64,000 bases of DNA, from assembly GCF_000002875.2 (NCBI RefSeq), contig NC_009413.2, forward strand, positions 191,001 through 255,000, in the 5' to 3' direction. Each line of letters opens with the position of its first letter. The first letter of the stretch is position 1. The notes under the pieces were generated by a model, which saw only the letters and a program-made list of their open reading frames with translations, had not been told where the DNA came from and made no database searches. The translations under genes and the position numbers were made by a program. This stretch comes from Leishmania infantum JPCM5. Lineage: Eukaryota; Euglenozoa; Kinetoplastea; Trypanosomatida; Trypanosomatidae. Below, one piece after another: positions 1 to 9,820 of this stretch.

Positions 1-3000
1 AGAGCTGCAGCGCTTGCGCTGGTTGTGAGGAGAGTTGCGGTCACGTGTCGGGTTTCGAAGGTAGCTGTCGTAGCTGCACGTGCCGCTTCGTATGGTGCTG
101 GGGTACCAAGGCACGCTCGAGGCGGGTGGGCAATCGTTCAATCTCTCCCCGGCAGGGGAGGTGATAAACCGCAGTGCATCGCCGGACGCATCACCTGGAA
201 AGGGGTGCCGTGGCAGCTGTGAGAACGCCGCTGATGATGGCGAAAAGGCGAAGCTCCGGCGGGCCGACGCTGCGAGCAGCGCCGCTCGACGACGAAGCGC
301 CGGGCCAACGGGAAGTCGCATGTCCTCTGCGTACGCGATGCGAACAAAGTGCCCCTGCGGCGGCGGCGCGAACTGGCGCAGCGGGCCATCGAGATCCTCC
401 TCGTGAACGATGAGGTGATCTCTGCCGGAGTGCGGCAACTCCGGCCACGCCGCCATCCTCTTCGATCGCAGTCGCTGCTGGACGAGCATCGCATCACGCT
501 TAGACTCTGTGTCGCCACCGCCGAAAATGTACCCGCTGTGGATGCGGCAGTCACCCATCTGATCCAGCTCAGCACACTGAGCCGACGGCCACTGGACTGG
601 TCGCATCTGAGGGTCAACAAACATGAGATTGTACTTGGCGCGGCATGAGGAGCAGTATGGGTTGAGACGGCCGCAGCCGAGGGAGTTCGTGGGATTCGTG
701 ATTGTCCACGCGCGGCGCGCCTGCCTTCCCGTAATCGCGCACGCGGATGGCGCGGGGTTGTGAACAACGTACAGCGGGCGGCGTGTGCTTCCAGACGGGT
801 TCTGCGACGGTTCAGGTGAGGTGCGCCATCGCACTTCGCCTGCCAACACGTTTGGCAGCTCCGCGCTGCTGAAGCGGTGGAGGAGATCACCGTGTTGTGG
901 AGGCGCCGGCTCTCCGTCCGCGGTGTCTTTCCCCCTCGCCATGCCGGTCGCCGCGGTGTCCGCGGAAGGCCGACGAGGGCGCCCGAGTTTCGCGGAGGAC
1001 ACATAAGCCAACCCGTGTGCCCCACTACACGGCGACTGTGCGCCAGGCACGTGTTTCCCTGACGCCGATCCGGCAGGCGCTGCGGCGGGCGACACACGGG
1101 AGAGAAGAGTGCCATCTTCATCCCCTGCGGGCGATTCCTGCTCAGTGAAACGTCTACTGCCAGCAAGTTCCGGTGGTTGGTGGGAATCGACGCTGCGGGC
1201 CCCTTTATCATCAACAGCTTCTACGCGCCCAGGGCCATAGCTGCTTGCACCGATGCCTGCCTTCGCGTTTGCAGACGGCCTGCTGATCGCGGGCGCATAC
1301 GCGTTCGCTCTTGCGGGCCCACTGTGCTCAGCTGCTGGCCCCCACTCAAGGTTGGAGGGCGGCTGCGCGCTCCGTTCTCCCCGCCATGCCTCGATTGACA
1401 CCATCGGCTGCCGCGGCGGTGCCTCGACGCTGTGCTCCGCATCGTCGCTTCGGCTGCGCTCTGGTGCGCCCACCTCTTCTTTTCCTTCTCTGGGAACGTC
1501 ACCGCTGTCTGGGCCTCGGGCTACGTCTTCAGCCGTGCTTGGCGGAACGCTTACCCACGCTGCGGCACGGCCGCGGCGAGGGGAATCAGCGCTGGCCACC
1601 TCGATGTCACCGCCGCTACTCATGCTGCTGCCGCTGCCAATGCTCCTCGACGACGATGAGGGCGTTGACAGGACTGAGGCGCTTGGCATTCGGCGACAGC
1701 AGTGTCGGTGGCCCCGGGCGCGCTCGCGCTCGCCGGGTCGCCGATGCGGATGCCTGCTCAGCGCGGCGTCCTCATCGCTTGCGCCATCTCTGATGTGTGG
1801 TGCGCTGCTGCTGCCACAGCGATGAGAACGGTGCTGCCTCGCCGCACGTGCCATGTCGACGTTGCAAGGAGCCGCTGGTTGCCCACAATGGTCTTTGCCT
1901 CTCTTAAGCGCCTCGTGCCCAAAGGTGCTCGGCACCACTGGTGCAGACGGGAGTGCAACCCGGTATGGGTGCGACCGGTGAGCTCCGGACGGCGGCCGCT
2001 TGCCAGCCTCTTGCACAACGTACAGCACGTCACGGCAGTCTGCACCCGCGTGGCCCTGCTGCGGGGCCGCCTCGAGTGCATATAGCAGAGGAAGGTGCGC
2101 TTGTTGTGCGGCCGTCGAGCCGGTGTCCTCTGCCTGCGGCCTCTCACGTCCGTGTCGCGGCACGCGGTGCTGCGCATGCGCGCGATGATGGCGTCGGTGT
2201 TTCCAGCGGTGCGTTTCGTCGTTGCTGTCTTCCTCGCGTCGGCGGCCGCTCCGATGGTGACGGTGTTGCCGGTGATGTCCCAATGAGACATCGCCATCGC
2301 GGCGGCTTCCCTGCCTCAACCTTCTATGCTCCCTTCGTTCGTCGCTCCTCTTCTCCTGAGACGCAGCCGACCCATCACAATGGCGGCGATGATGAGACGG
2401 GCGTCTGTTCGGGTGCACTCCTGCAGGACTCGCGTGCGAGCACGAGGACGGCGACGAGGACAGCGGAGAGGCATCGCGTGCTGCACCAAGCCCTGCTTCT
2501 GCCGCTTCGACCAATGGTGTCACTGCAGTGGAAGAGGCGGATGCGTGGTTCAGCGCGCTGTCCTCCAGGCCCGCGCCCAAAGACGTGCGCGCCGCTAAGG
2601 TCGATCGCAGGGCCGTCACAACTGACTCGCTCTCAGCAATGCGATCGTCGCGCTTGGTGCCGGGCTCACCATCAGCAGCTCCCTTGAGGGTCGCATAGCA
2701 ATACGGGTGTGTCGTAGGCATCACGCCGTGTGGCAAGTAGCTCACCATGTGCGTAGTGCCGGCTGAAGCTGGCGCCAGCGCGCCTGAGAGTGCGCTCGCC
2801 TCGGCTGCCTCGGGATGCTGTGTGGGGCTGCGGGTGACGGCGTCGCCAGCAAGGTTGCAAATACAAGCTTCTACGTCCCGCAGACGCGGCAACCGAGACG
2901 GGCGGGGAGGATGGTTGTCCATCGTCGACTGCTGAGGCTGCGCGAGGGTTTCGGGAGAGGATTCGATGCATTCGGCTGCAGGCAGCAGAGCATACGGCAT

Positions 3001-6000
3001 TAGCAGCGGCACATTACCAGAACCCGTCACCACTGCGGCTTGAGCGGTGGCCCCCCTCGACAGATGTGTACCTCTCAGCTGCCGGTCGCGAGCGCGCCGA
3101 GACAGACCTTCGTCGAAGCCGTCTCGGTCACCTCTGGCGCGCAGCACTGGAATCTTCAGAGAGGGTAAGTCATAGAGAAACCCACCTGCGCCATCCGCCC
3201 TCGAGCAAGGCACAACGGTAGTGTACGGCGGCGTATTCAGCGGCTCGGTCATGCGCACAAGCGCGGTGCCGGATGCTCCCGCAGCGTCGCGCCAGACTGC
3301 GCTGAAGCCTGCCGCCTCAGAAGCCGTCGTGGGGTGAAGACCACGGTGAGGGGTATCACTAGCGGTCTTCCCAGCGTGCCTGCCATCGGCAGGGCGCAGA
3401 GGCCACGAAGATGCATCACCGCCACTCTCGATGGCCGCGCTCGTGGTGGGGGTGACGGTGTAGGTGTGCTGATCAAGCGAAAGAAGTCGCCTCTCCGATG
3501 CCTGGTCCATGTTCCACATCGGTCCCCGTAAACGATCGAGGTGCAGCTGCGCTGGCGCTGAGCTTGGCACTATGGCATCTGCCGGGTTCGCGGCTCGCAT
3601 CCCACCACGAGAGAACGCGAAAGAAGACGCTGCGAGAAGCCGGTTTGTACTCGGCAGCACCGCGCCAGGGCCGTCAGAGACGGCCTTGTGGAGTGGACGG
3701 GTGGTGCGAAAAGGCACCAGTGCTCCCGCACCGGTTCGCGTCGCCGTCGGCTCACTACCTGTAGCGGATGAGAGCGAGCTCGGTGCCCGTTCCACTTCAG
3801 CATGTGATGTATAGACAGCTGTTGGTGCAACGCCACCTACCAGTCGCCGTCCCTCGTCGGCGACAGCAGCCACAGCACCAGCAGGCGCAAGCATACTCCT
3901 CCTCTCTGCTGCGGCTCCTTCGTTGTGCACATCGTGCAAGTCGCGTGCAGGCCCTGCGGCGGCATTAGCAGTGGCACTATGTCGCTGCGCCACCTCCACT
4001 GCGTGCAGGCTAAGTCCCTCGTCAGGCGACTGCGCAACGCCTGATTCAACTAGCGCATGCGTGGAAAAGGATGACGGAGGAAGCTGCACTGCCGAGGACG
4101 CACCTACGGGGGCACCTGTGACGCGTTCGTTCACGGCAGTGGACAAGGCACGAGAGGGTCGCCGAGACACTTGAAGAATGCCCAGCCCAGTTGGCGGCAT
4201 CGAGGATGGAGACAGAACATCGTCAGCGTTGCCGCTCTGCCCCACCGCTGCGTGCTCTTCTGGAGCGCCGCTGCCTTGCTGCGCACGCCCCTCGTCTACG
4301 CCGTGCGTTGACGACGTTGCCGCCCCGTGTGCGTAGGCAAGGTACACGTCATCGTAGCGCTCTGTAGACGGCAGCCCGGCCACACTGATCTCCTCGTTGT
4401 CATCACCGCTCTCTCTCCCAACGAGCGCCGCGCCAAGGAAGGGATGAGGGCCGGCACACCCGCGTCCGCCCCTGCCGCTGCCGCAGCACATTGGGCCGCC
4501 AAGATCGTATGGGTGGCCAGACGACGATGGCAGCAGCAGCCCTACCTCAGCACTTGCCTGATTCACAACAAAGGGCACCGACGGCTCCCGTGGCGGCTGC
4601 GCGGCATCGCCGTCACAATCGGAGACACGCCCGTCGAGCTTATCCACAGGTGGAGCCACGACTGAACTGCTCGCCGCGCCAGCGCTCATCACGTGCAACG
4701 CCAGCAGCGTCTTGGGAAGCCGCACGGCCGCGTTCGCACCACGTGGGTGACTACGATAGAGATGATGATTGGAACCATGTGCGGCGCTCTGCTCGCCGGT
4801 CTCTGAGGCAGCCGCGTGACCACTGTCTCCGCCTGGCACCCCGGTCAAGACGCCGGACAGGATATCGGCCATGGGCATCGTTGCCGTCGCCGCGCCGCGG
4901 CTGCGCACATCCTGTGGCGTCAGAGATGCCAAAGCAGAGAGTGGAAAAGCGGGCAGGTGCCCGAGCCGGACCTGCTCTTCCTCCTCTGTCTGAGCTGCTG
5001 GGTTGCCCTGCCCTGCAATGAAGGCGTTGGTCAGCGTCTGCGTTGCAGACATGATCGTTGCTGCCAGGTCGAGCTCATGGTGTTGCTGCGTGTCTGGCAC
5101 GCACGCTGGCGCCTTTGGCACATCGACGGAGTGGGCAAGCAGCGACGCCGCGCTCCCCGGACGGAGCAGCTGCCATGCACGCTGTTGGGTGCTGGGCGAG
5201 AGGCGAGCAACAAGCTCGGCCATGTCGCTGTCACTACCGATGCTGTAACTGAGGGACGACGGCGATGAGAACGATGACGACGAAAGCGACGAGGAGCGCT
5301 CTCCCGACGCACCTGTGAGCGCGATCGAGGAGGATGGCGAGGCAGCTGTAGCGTGGTCGCCTTTCAGGGCCCCAGCGTGGCTAAACGGATCTCTCTTTGA
5401 CGCCGCTGCTTTTGGTGGTGGTGCGTGCGATGACTGCCTCGGCGATGCTTCATCCAGCGTGCTCGATCGATTGCATTGTGGCACCGCCAGCCGCGTCGAA
5501 ACTGCGTGCCTTCTTCCCGCAGCCTCGGAGGCCAGCGGTGACGGCTCGCGCAACGCCCCTTCGTCCTCCACGGTGCTCGTGTCCGCCTCGCCAGATGGGA
5601 TGGGGGTCGCAGCCGTAGCAGCAGAGCCGCTTGAATAGGGCCGGCCAGACTCCCTCCTCCCCTCCCTCCTGTCACCCGTACCCTTGCGGCGGTGTCGCTC
5701 CTCGCCGGTCCGCTCCACGCTGTCGCAGCCGCCGCCCTTGCCTCCAGTGTAAAGTACGGCGCTCATAGCACTGGTCGTCTCCGTCGCTGAGGCATCCGCC
5801 GAGTGCGGAGGCTGGTGCACGGCACTGGCATGGGCTTCCTCCTCATCTGGTGTCTGAGTGCGCCGTGACGCGCAGTCGGCCTCGGCTCTCTCGTCGCCAC
5901 CGTCACCGCGGCGTTTCTTCCTTGACATAGACCTCCACTCCTCCGCTTTGGTCTTGCCGCTGTGGTGGTGCTTCTTGCGGTGCCGACGGCGCCTCGGCTC

Positions 6001-8568
6001 GGGCGGCTCCTCCGACGCCGCTGCATCGCCGACGGCATGCGCACCCACGCCCCCGTCATCGTCTGCATACCTGCCGTATCCAGCAACGTTGCTAGGAGCT
6101 GCCAAATGCGGTTGCAGCAGATGGGGCCGCCCACCAGACACAGTGCCGCGCTTACCCTTTGCGGCGTGGTGAAGCTGAGCTCGGCTACCGCCGTGCCGCC
6201 CCGCACCCTTGCCCCTCGCTTGCCGCCACGCGGCCTCTACGCCTGGCGAGTTAGCAGGAGGCTGCGAGGGATCACATGTGCTCCCGCGCGCAGCAGCAGC
6301 TGCAGCCGCAGCATCTACTGCGGCACCGCTGCAACCAACAGCGCCCCTCCAGTCTCTTCGGGCAGAGGTGCTATCCGAGGAATCGGAGCTGGAACGGCGC
6401 GCTGCGGACGGTCGACTCGCCGGCCGGACCACCCAGCTCACCTTCGTCTGCATCACCTCCAAATCTTGCGCCTCGCTCTCTGCGCTGCCACCCCTCGAGC
6501 CACGGCGAGCTTCCGCTGGAGAGACATAGCCATCCGCAGTGACATGAACGCGCGCGTAGGACTTGACGCAGGTTGTGAAAAACGGCGTAGGTGGGGACAC
6601 GGCCTCTCCACGGGTCATCAGCACGCCGGCGTGCTCAGTGTGTATCGGGTTCGCGTCTACAACTCGAGAAGCAGCGCACTTCACACCGACAGCTGCTAGA
6701 CGGTTCATCTGCATGTCCTCACCGCAGTGCGGCATGGAACCACTCGGTGACGCTGGCTGCTGGGTGTTGCTGCGCCGGGCGAGGGATCCTCCATCGCCCT
6801 CATCGACTCTTTCCTCCGCTACGTCGCGCGAGCGATTGTCCTGGTCGTGACTCCGGAACGCCGCACCGGTCGCGGCTGCCGAGACTGCCGGACTCGTGGA
6901 GTTGAGTGGGGCAGACGACACGCCCTGCTCGTATGGCGCGGAATCGACGTTGTCAAGCGCCATTTCCGAGACAGGCGGCGGCGATGGAGAGTCGACCGCG
7001 ATGCGGTGGGCTCTGACCGTTTCCGGGGACAGCGATGTCCCAGTGCAGCCCCCCGGTGAGCAGGGAGCACCGGCCACGACTACTGTACCACCCCCTCGCT
7101 TTGGCCGATCTGAGTCGGTAATAGGCGCGGTTGCCTTGGTGAACATCGCCTCATACCACCGTCGCATGCACGCTGCCAGCACCTTGTGCTCGTGACGAGA
7201 GAGGCATGAGCTCAGCTGTTTCTCTAGCTTTCTGACGCGCCGCCGCTCTTGCTCCTCCTCCGGGAACTCCACGCAGCGCACGGCGGCTGCCGCTTCGTCT
7301 GACCCACGCGTCTTCACCAGCAGGGAAGCGGGGCACGCGGCAGCGGACGCAGACGATGCCGCGGAGAAGCGCGGAGGAGAGACAGGCGGTAGCACGAAAG
7401 ACGGCGTGGGACTGCTGGGCGCAGCGGGGGTGGGAGGTTGCCTAGTTGGTCGAGGAGTGGTGGCGTGGGGGACAGCGCTGACGCTAGAATGGCCGCGTGC
7501 GGCGCTGCCTTCCGACTCTGCACTTCTGCTACAGGTGCTGCCCGCGCTAACACTGCTAATACTCCTTGTACGACTGCTGCTGCTGCTGCTCGTGGTGCTG
7601 CTGCTAGTACTGTACATGGGCGAGGCAGTGTCGGAGCTGGCTGAGTCCAGCTCGCGACGAGATGGATATGGGCGACAAGATGGCCGCCTCTCCACCGCTG
7701 CGGCGGCTTGGCTGCGTTCTTGGGGGTTCTCCCTACTCAGTGCCAGCGCACGCGCAGAAGGTGTCACTGAGGATGAAGCCTTCTGCGCGTCCCTAGAAGT
7801 CACTGGTGCCCGCAAACCCCTGAAGCCCGCGGCGGCCGCCGGCTGGCTTGTGCTGCTACCTTGCACCACCACTGTCAGCGGGCGAGACGAGGAGCTGCTG
7901 CAGCTGCCGCATGCGGTAGCACACTCGCGCAGTCGCCGCTGATGCAGCGTTGTGGCCTGATGCGCCTCCCAGTCGCTTCGAAGAACGGACAGCCCGCAAA
8001 TGCGGCACTGAATCTCGCTCGGGAACGGAGGGTCAACCACGTCTGTCTCTATGACTTTCACGTCTAGTACAACAGGCAGAGGGTGAGAAGTCGTAGCGCG
8101 CCCACCTCCCGCCGCCGCCGCCGTTGGATTAGAAGCAGCGTCCCTCGCGATTGATGAAGAGGGTCTCAGGCAGCCCGCCGGCGATGCTGGCAAGCGGATG
8201 GAGGAGCCAACAGAGGAAGGCAGCGCAACGGACACATGTGGCGAGGTGCGATGCGGGGTGTACACAGACCCCTCCACCTGCGCGCTCGCGGGTGCGGCGC
8301 CGCCGGAACGCGCAAAAGTCGCGGCGCTCATGGAGGAGCCCTCTCCGTAGCTCTGCGTGGATGCAAGCCGGGATGTGTCTTCCTCTTCTCCGCGCTGAAT
8401 ACTGACCTCTTCTTCGCAGCGCCTTTGGCCTTGGCCGCGGCTTTCGTGCGACTCCCAAGTTTCGCTGTACACGTGGTGTGGCACCGATGTATCTGTATGA
8501 TAAGGGGATGCTGCGTGGGAGTCGAAGGCGGTGCCGCACAGTCGCTCGCTGCTCTCCCTTCGGTACAT
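1..8568 (-). CDS. Giant low-complexity protein with N-terminal zinc finger, 3' end beyond window
   Basis: The minus-strand frame stays open from an ATG at 8568 to the left edge, at least 2,856 codons, with no stop seen; the C-terminus lies outside the window. The protein is mostly Ser/Ala/Gly-rich, with acidic and basic patches and no long hydrophobic stretch. Near residues 188-209 there is a C-x2-C-x11-H-x5-H finger (CRICG...HQATTLH), like the U1/matrin type that binds RNA. Near residues 2632-2677 a second cluster (CGRLNPYCSSC, then CAELDQMGDC and a His) could bind metal. Two starts are possible. The ATG at 8568 is preceded directly by CAG after a pyrimidine tract, so trans-splicing at that AG would leave no native leader. 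The next in-frame ATG is at 8331. An ATG at 8754 is in frame too, but lies upstream of the tract and reads through a TA/CA repeat. I do not recognise a family. Confidence 0.8.
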   Translation of the reverse strand, partial: MYRRESSERLCGTAFDSHAASPYHTDTSVPHHVYSETWESHESRGQGQRRCEEEVSIQRGEEEDTSRLASTQSYGEGSSMSAATFARSGGAAPASAQVEGSVYTPHRTSPHVSVALPSSVGSSIRLPASPAGCLRPSSSIARDAASNPTAAAAGGGRATTSHPLPVVLDVKVIETDVVDPPFPSEIQCRICGLSVLRSDWEAHQATTLHQRRLRECATACGSCSSSSSRPLTVVVQGSSTSQPAAAAGFRGLRAPVTSRDAQKASSSVTPSARALALSRENPQERSQAAAAVERRPSCRPYPSRRELDSASSDTASPMYSTSSSTTSSSSSSRTRSISSVSAGSTCSRSAESEGSAARGHSSVSAVPHATTPRPTRQPPTPAAPSSPTPSFVLPPVSPPRFSAASSASAAACPASLLVKTRGSDEAAAAVRCVEFPEEEQERRRVRKLEKQLSSCLSRHEHKVLAACMRRWYEAMFTKATAPITDSDRPKRGGGTVVVAGAPCSPGGCTGTSLSPETVRAHRIAVDSPSPPPVSEMALDNVDSAPYEQGVSSAPLNSTSPAVSAAATGAAFRSHDQDNRSRDVAEERVDEGDGGSLARRSNTQQPASPSGSMPHCGEDMQMNRLAAVGVKCAASRVVDANPIHTEHAGVLMTRGEAVSPPTPFFTTCVKSYARVHVTADGYVSPAEARRGSRGGSAESEAQDLEVMQTKVSWVVRPASRPSAARRSSSDSSDSTSARRDWRGAVGCSGAAVDAAAAAAAARGSTCDPSQPPANSPGVEAAWRQARGKGAGRHGGSRAQLHHAAKGKRGTVSGGRPHLLQPHLAAPSNVAGYGRYADDDGGVGAHAVGDAAASEEPPEPRRRRHRKKHHHSGKTKAEEWRSMSRKKRRGDGGDERAEADCASRRTQTPDEEEAHASAVHQPPHSADASATETTSAMSAVLYTGGKGGGCDSVERTGEERHRRKGTGDRREGRRESGRPYSSGSAATAATPIPSGEADTSTVEDEGALREPSPLASEAAGRRHAVSTRLAVPQCNRSSTLDEASPRQSSHAPPPKAAASKRDPFSHAGALKGDHATAASPSSSIALTGASGERSSSLSSSSFSSPSSLSYSIGSDSDMAELVARLSPSTQQRAWQLLRPGSAASLLAHSVDVPKAPACVPDTQQHHELDLAATIMSATQTLTNAFIAGQGNPAAQTEEEEQVRLGHLPAFPLSALASLTPQDVRSRGAATATMPMADILSGVLTGVPGGDSGHAAASETGEQSAAHGSNHHLYRSHPRGANAAVRLPKTLLALHVMSAGAASSSVVAPPVDKLDGRVSDCDGDAAQPPREPSVPFVVNQASAEVGLLLPSSSGHPYDLGGPMCCGSGRGGRGCAGPHPFLGAALVGRESGDDNEEISVAGLPSTERYDDVYLAYAHGAATSSTHGVDEGRAQQGSGAPEEHAAVGQSGNADDVLSPSSMPPTGLGILQVSRRPSRALSTAVNERVTGAPVGASSAVQLPPSSFSTHALVESGVAQSPDEGLSLHAVEVAQRHSATANAAAGPARDLHDVHNEGAAAERRSMLAPAGAVAAVADEGRRLVGGVAPTAVYTSHAEVERAPSSLSSATGSEPTATRTGAGALVPFRTTRPLHKAVSDGPGAVLPSTNRLLAASSFAFSRGGMRAANPADAIVPSSAPAQLHLDRLRGPMWNMDQASERRLLSLDQHTYTVTPTTSAAIESGGDASSWPLRPADGRHAGKTASDTPHRGLHPTTASEAAGFSAVWRDAAGASGTALVRMTEPLNTPPYTTVVPCSRADGAGGFLYDLPSLKIPVLRARGDRDGFDEGLSRRARDRQLRGTHLSRGATAQAAVVTGSGNVPLLMPYALLPAAECIESSPETLAQPQQSTMDNHPPRPSRLPRLRDVEACICNLAGDAVTRSPTQHPEAAEASALSGALAPASAGTTHMVSYLPHGVMPTTHPYCYATLKGAADGEPGTKRDDRIAESESVVTALRSTLAARTSLGAGLEDSALNHASASSTAVTPLVEAAEAGLGAARDASPLSSSPSSCSHASPAGVHPNRRPSHHRRHCDGSAASQEKRSDERREHRRLRQGSRRDGDVSLGHHRQHRHHRSGRRREEDSNDETHRWKHRRHHRAHAQHRVPRHGRERPQAEDTGSTAAQQAHLPLLYALEAAPQQGHAGADCRDVLYVVQEAGKRPPSGAHRSHPYRVALPSAPVVPSTFGHEALKRGKDHCGQPAAPCNVDMARAARQHRSHRCGSSSAPHIRDGASDEDAALSRHPHRRPGERERARGHRHCCRRMPSASVLSTPSSSSRSIGSGSSMSSGGDIEVASADSPRRGRAAAWVSVPPSTAEDVARGPDSGDVPREGKEEVGAPERSRSDDAEHSVEAPPRQPMVSIEAWRGERSAQPPSNLEWGPAAEHSGPARANAYAPAISRPSANAKAGIGASSYGPGRVEAVDDKGARSVDSHQPPELAGSRRFTEQESPAGDEDGTLLSRVSPAAAPAGSASGKHVPGAQSPCSGAHGLAYVSSAKLGRPRRPSADTAATGMARGKDTADGEPAPPQHGDLLHRFSSAELPNVLAGEVRWRTSPEPSQNPSGSTRRPLYVVHNPAPSACAITGRQARRAWTITNPTNSLGCGRLNPYCSSCRAKYNLMFVDPQMRPVQWPSAQCAELDQMGDCRIHSGYIFGGGDTESKRDAMLVQQRLRSKRMAAWPELPHSGRDHLIVHEEDLDGPLRQFAPPPQGHFVRIAYAEDMRLPVGPALRRRAALLAASARRSFAFSPSSAAFSQLPRHPFPGDASGDALRFITSPAGERLNDCPPASSVPWYPSTIRSGTCSYDSYLRNPTRDRNSPHNQRKRCSS

Positions 8569-8674
8569 CTGCGTCAGGGCGCCGGCAGCCACACACAGAG
8601 AGTGACGGAGAGGCAGGGAAAAGGAGGAGGGCCACAAGCTATTATACAAGTGGGAGCAAGGCGTCAACGCACGA

Positions 8675-8795
8675 ATATATCTACACACACACACATATAG
8701 ATATGTACGCAGATATATATATATATATCTATAAATGCACACACATATATACATACATGTAGAGAGAGAGATGTATAGGTATGTATGTGTGCAGA
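8675..8795. repeat. TA/CA microsatellite cluster
   Basis: Alternating CA and TA dinucleotides are followed by TA runs and GA repeats. It lies just upstream of the giant gene's leader. Confidence 0.85.
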
Positions 8796-9503
8796 TATAC
8801 GCTAGCTGTTTCACGCGGTCGCCGGCAGAAGAATCTAGACTGGGAAGAGGAGGCAATCAGAGCACGACACACGTGCACAGGCCAAAGTCCACGCGCAAGC
8901 AATGGACACTGAGGCGGACTCTTGAGTGGACGCAGGATAGTCGCTGCTGCGGCAGTGCTCAGACCACTAAGCGCAGAAAGCACAACAGAGAAAGGCAGAA
9001 GAAAGCGCCGCGCTGAAGTCGGGCGGTGTGCGAATGCTGTAGAAGGTTGCCTGTATGTGTGTGTATCTATCCGGCGCGATGAGGGCCGTGCTTGCAGGTG
9101 GCCCGGGGCTTGAGGTTTCGATGAGAGCTTGTAATGGTACGAAGGAATGGAAGCAAGAAGGACTTGGAGTCAGAGCATCTGCACGTGGACAGATTGAACA
9201 CATACTCTCCCGCACACGTGTGTCAGTGCGCGCGTACACCTATGCACAGATGTCTGCTCGGAAGCCGGGGGGGGGGGGCACGCGCAGGCGCCTTGCCACC
9301 ACCGCGGATGCTAACGATGCGTGGGCTGCTGTGGTGGTGGAAGCCGTATTAAGCGGCTATGTGTGGCGCGCACGCGTGTTGTTGAACGCCGACGACAGAG
9401 GAGAAGCGCAGCGACAGGGGCAGAAAGAAGACGCTTGCGCACGCGAGAGAGCGAGAGAAAAGAAAGATTGAGAGTGCGTGTACCTTCGCGGTTCACTGCC
9501 GAG

Positions 9504-9552
9504 GCATCCATGGTGAGCTGATGCGGCCTTCCGCCGATACATGCATGGATGC
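9504..9552. repeat. Inverted repeat, 9-bp stem
   Basis: GCATCCATG at 9504-9512 is the exact reverse complement of CATGGATGC at 9544-9552. The 31-nt loop contains a further GCGG/CCGC pairing. It lies in the region downstream of exonuclease A and would form in the minus-strand transcript. Confidence 0.6.
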
Positions 9553-9820
9553 TCTCACAGGGCAATCCCACCCCCATAACGTTCACCCAATCCCCTAAAA
9601 CGCCGCTGCTTGCCACTGGGGAACGCGAGGGCGGGCAGCAGTGCAGAAGTCACATAGCGGTGCATCAAGCGCACAGGCACACAGACGTGCACATGCGCAA
9701 GAACGTGTCCATCGAAACAGCTTTCCGGGGCCTTGTTTCGCTTTAGTTAACGCGCTCACTGACGCACGCGCACTCGAGAGACATGCAGACATGCAGACAT
9801 GCACATGCGTACCTTTCTCG

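Larger units (their letters stand above)
8569..9820. other. Spacer: 3'UTR of exonuclease A and leader of giant gene
   Basis: No coding frame of convincing composition is present. The stretch holds a TA/CA microsatellite cluster near 8675-8795, a 12-G run at 9267-9278, a 9-bp inverted repeat at 9504-9552, and a short ACATGCAG tandem near 9780-9802. On the minus strand, a pyrimidine tract at about 8590-8635 is the likely splice signal for the giant gene. Confidence 0.6.

Noticed and set aside
138..7942. Many frames of 60-358 residues on both strands in the first 8 kb
   Set aside because: They are shadows of the single long minus-strand frame that covers the whole interval.
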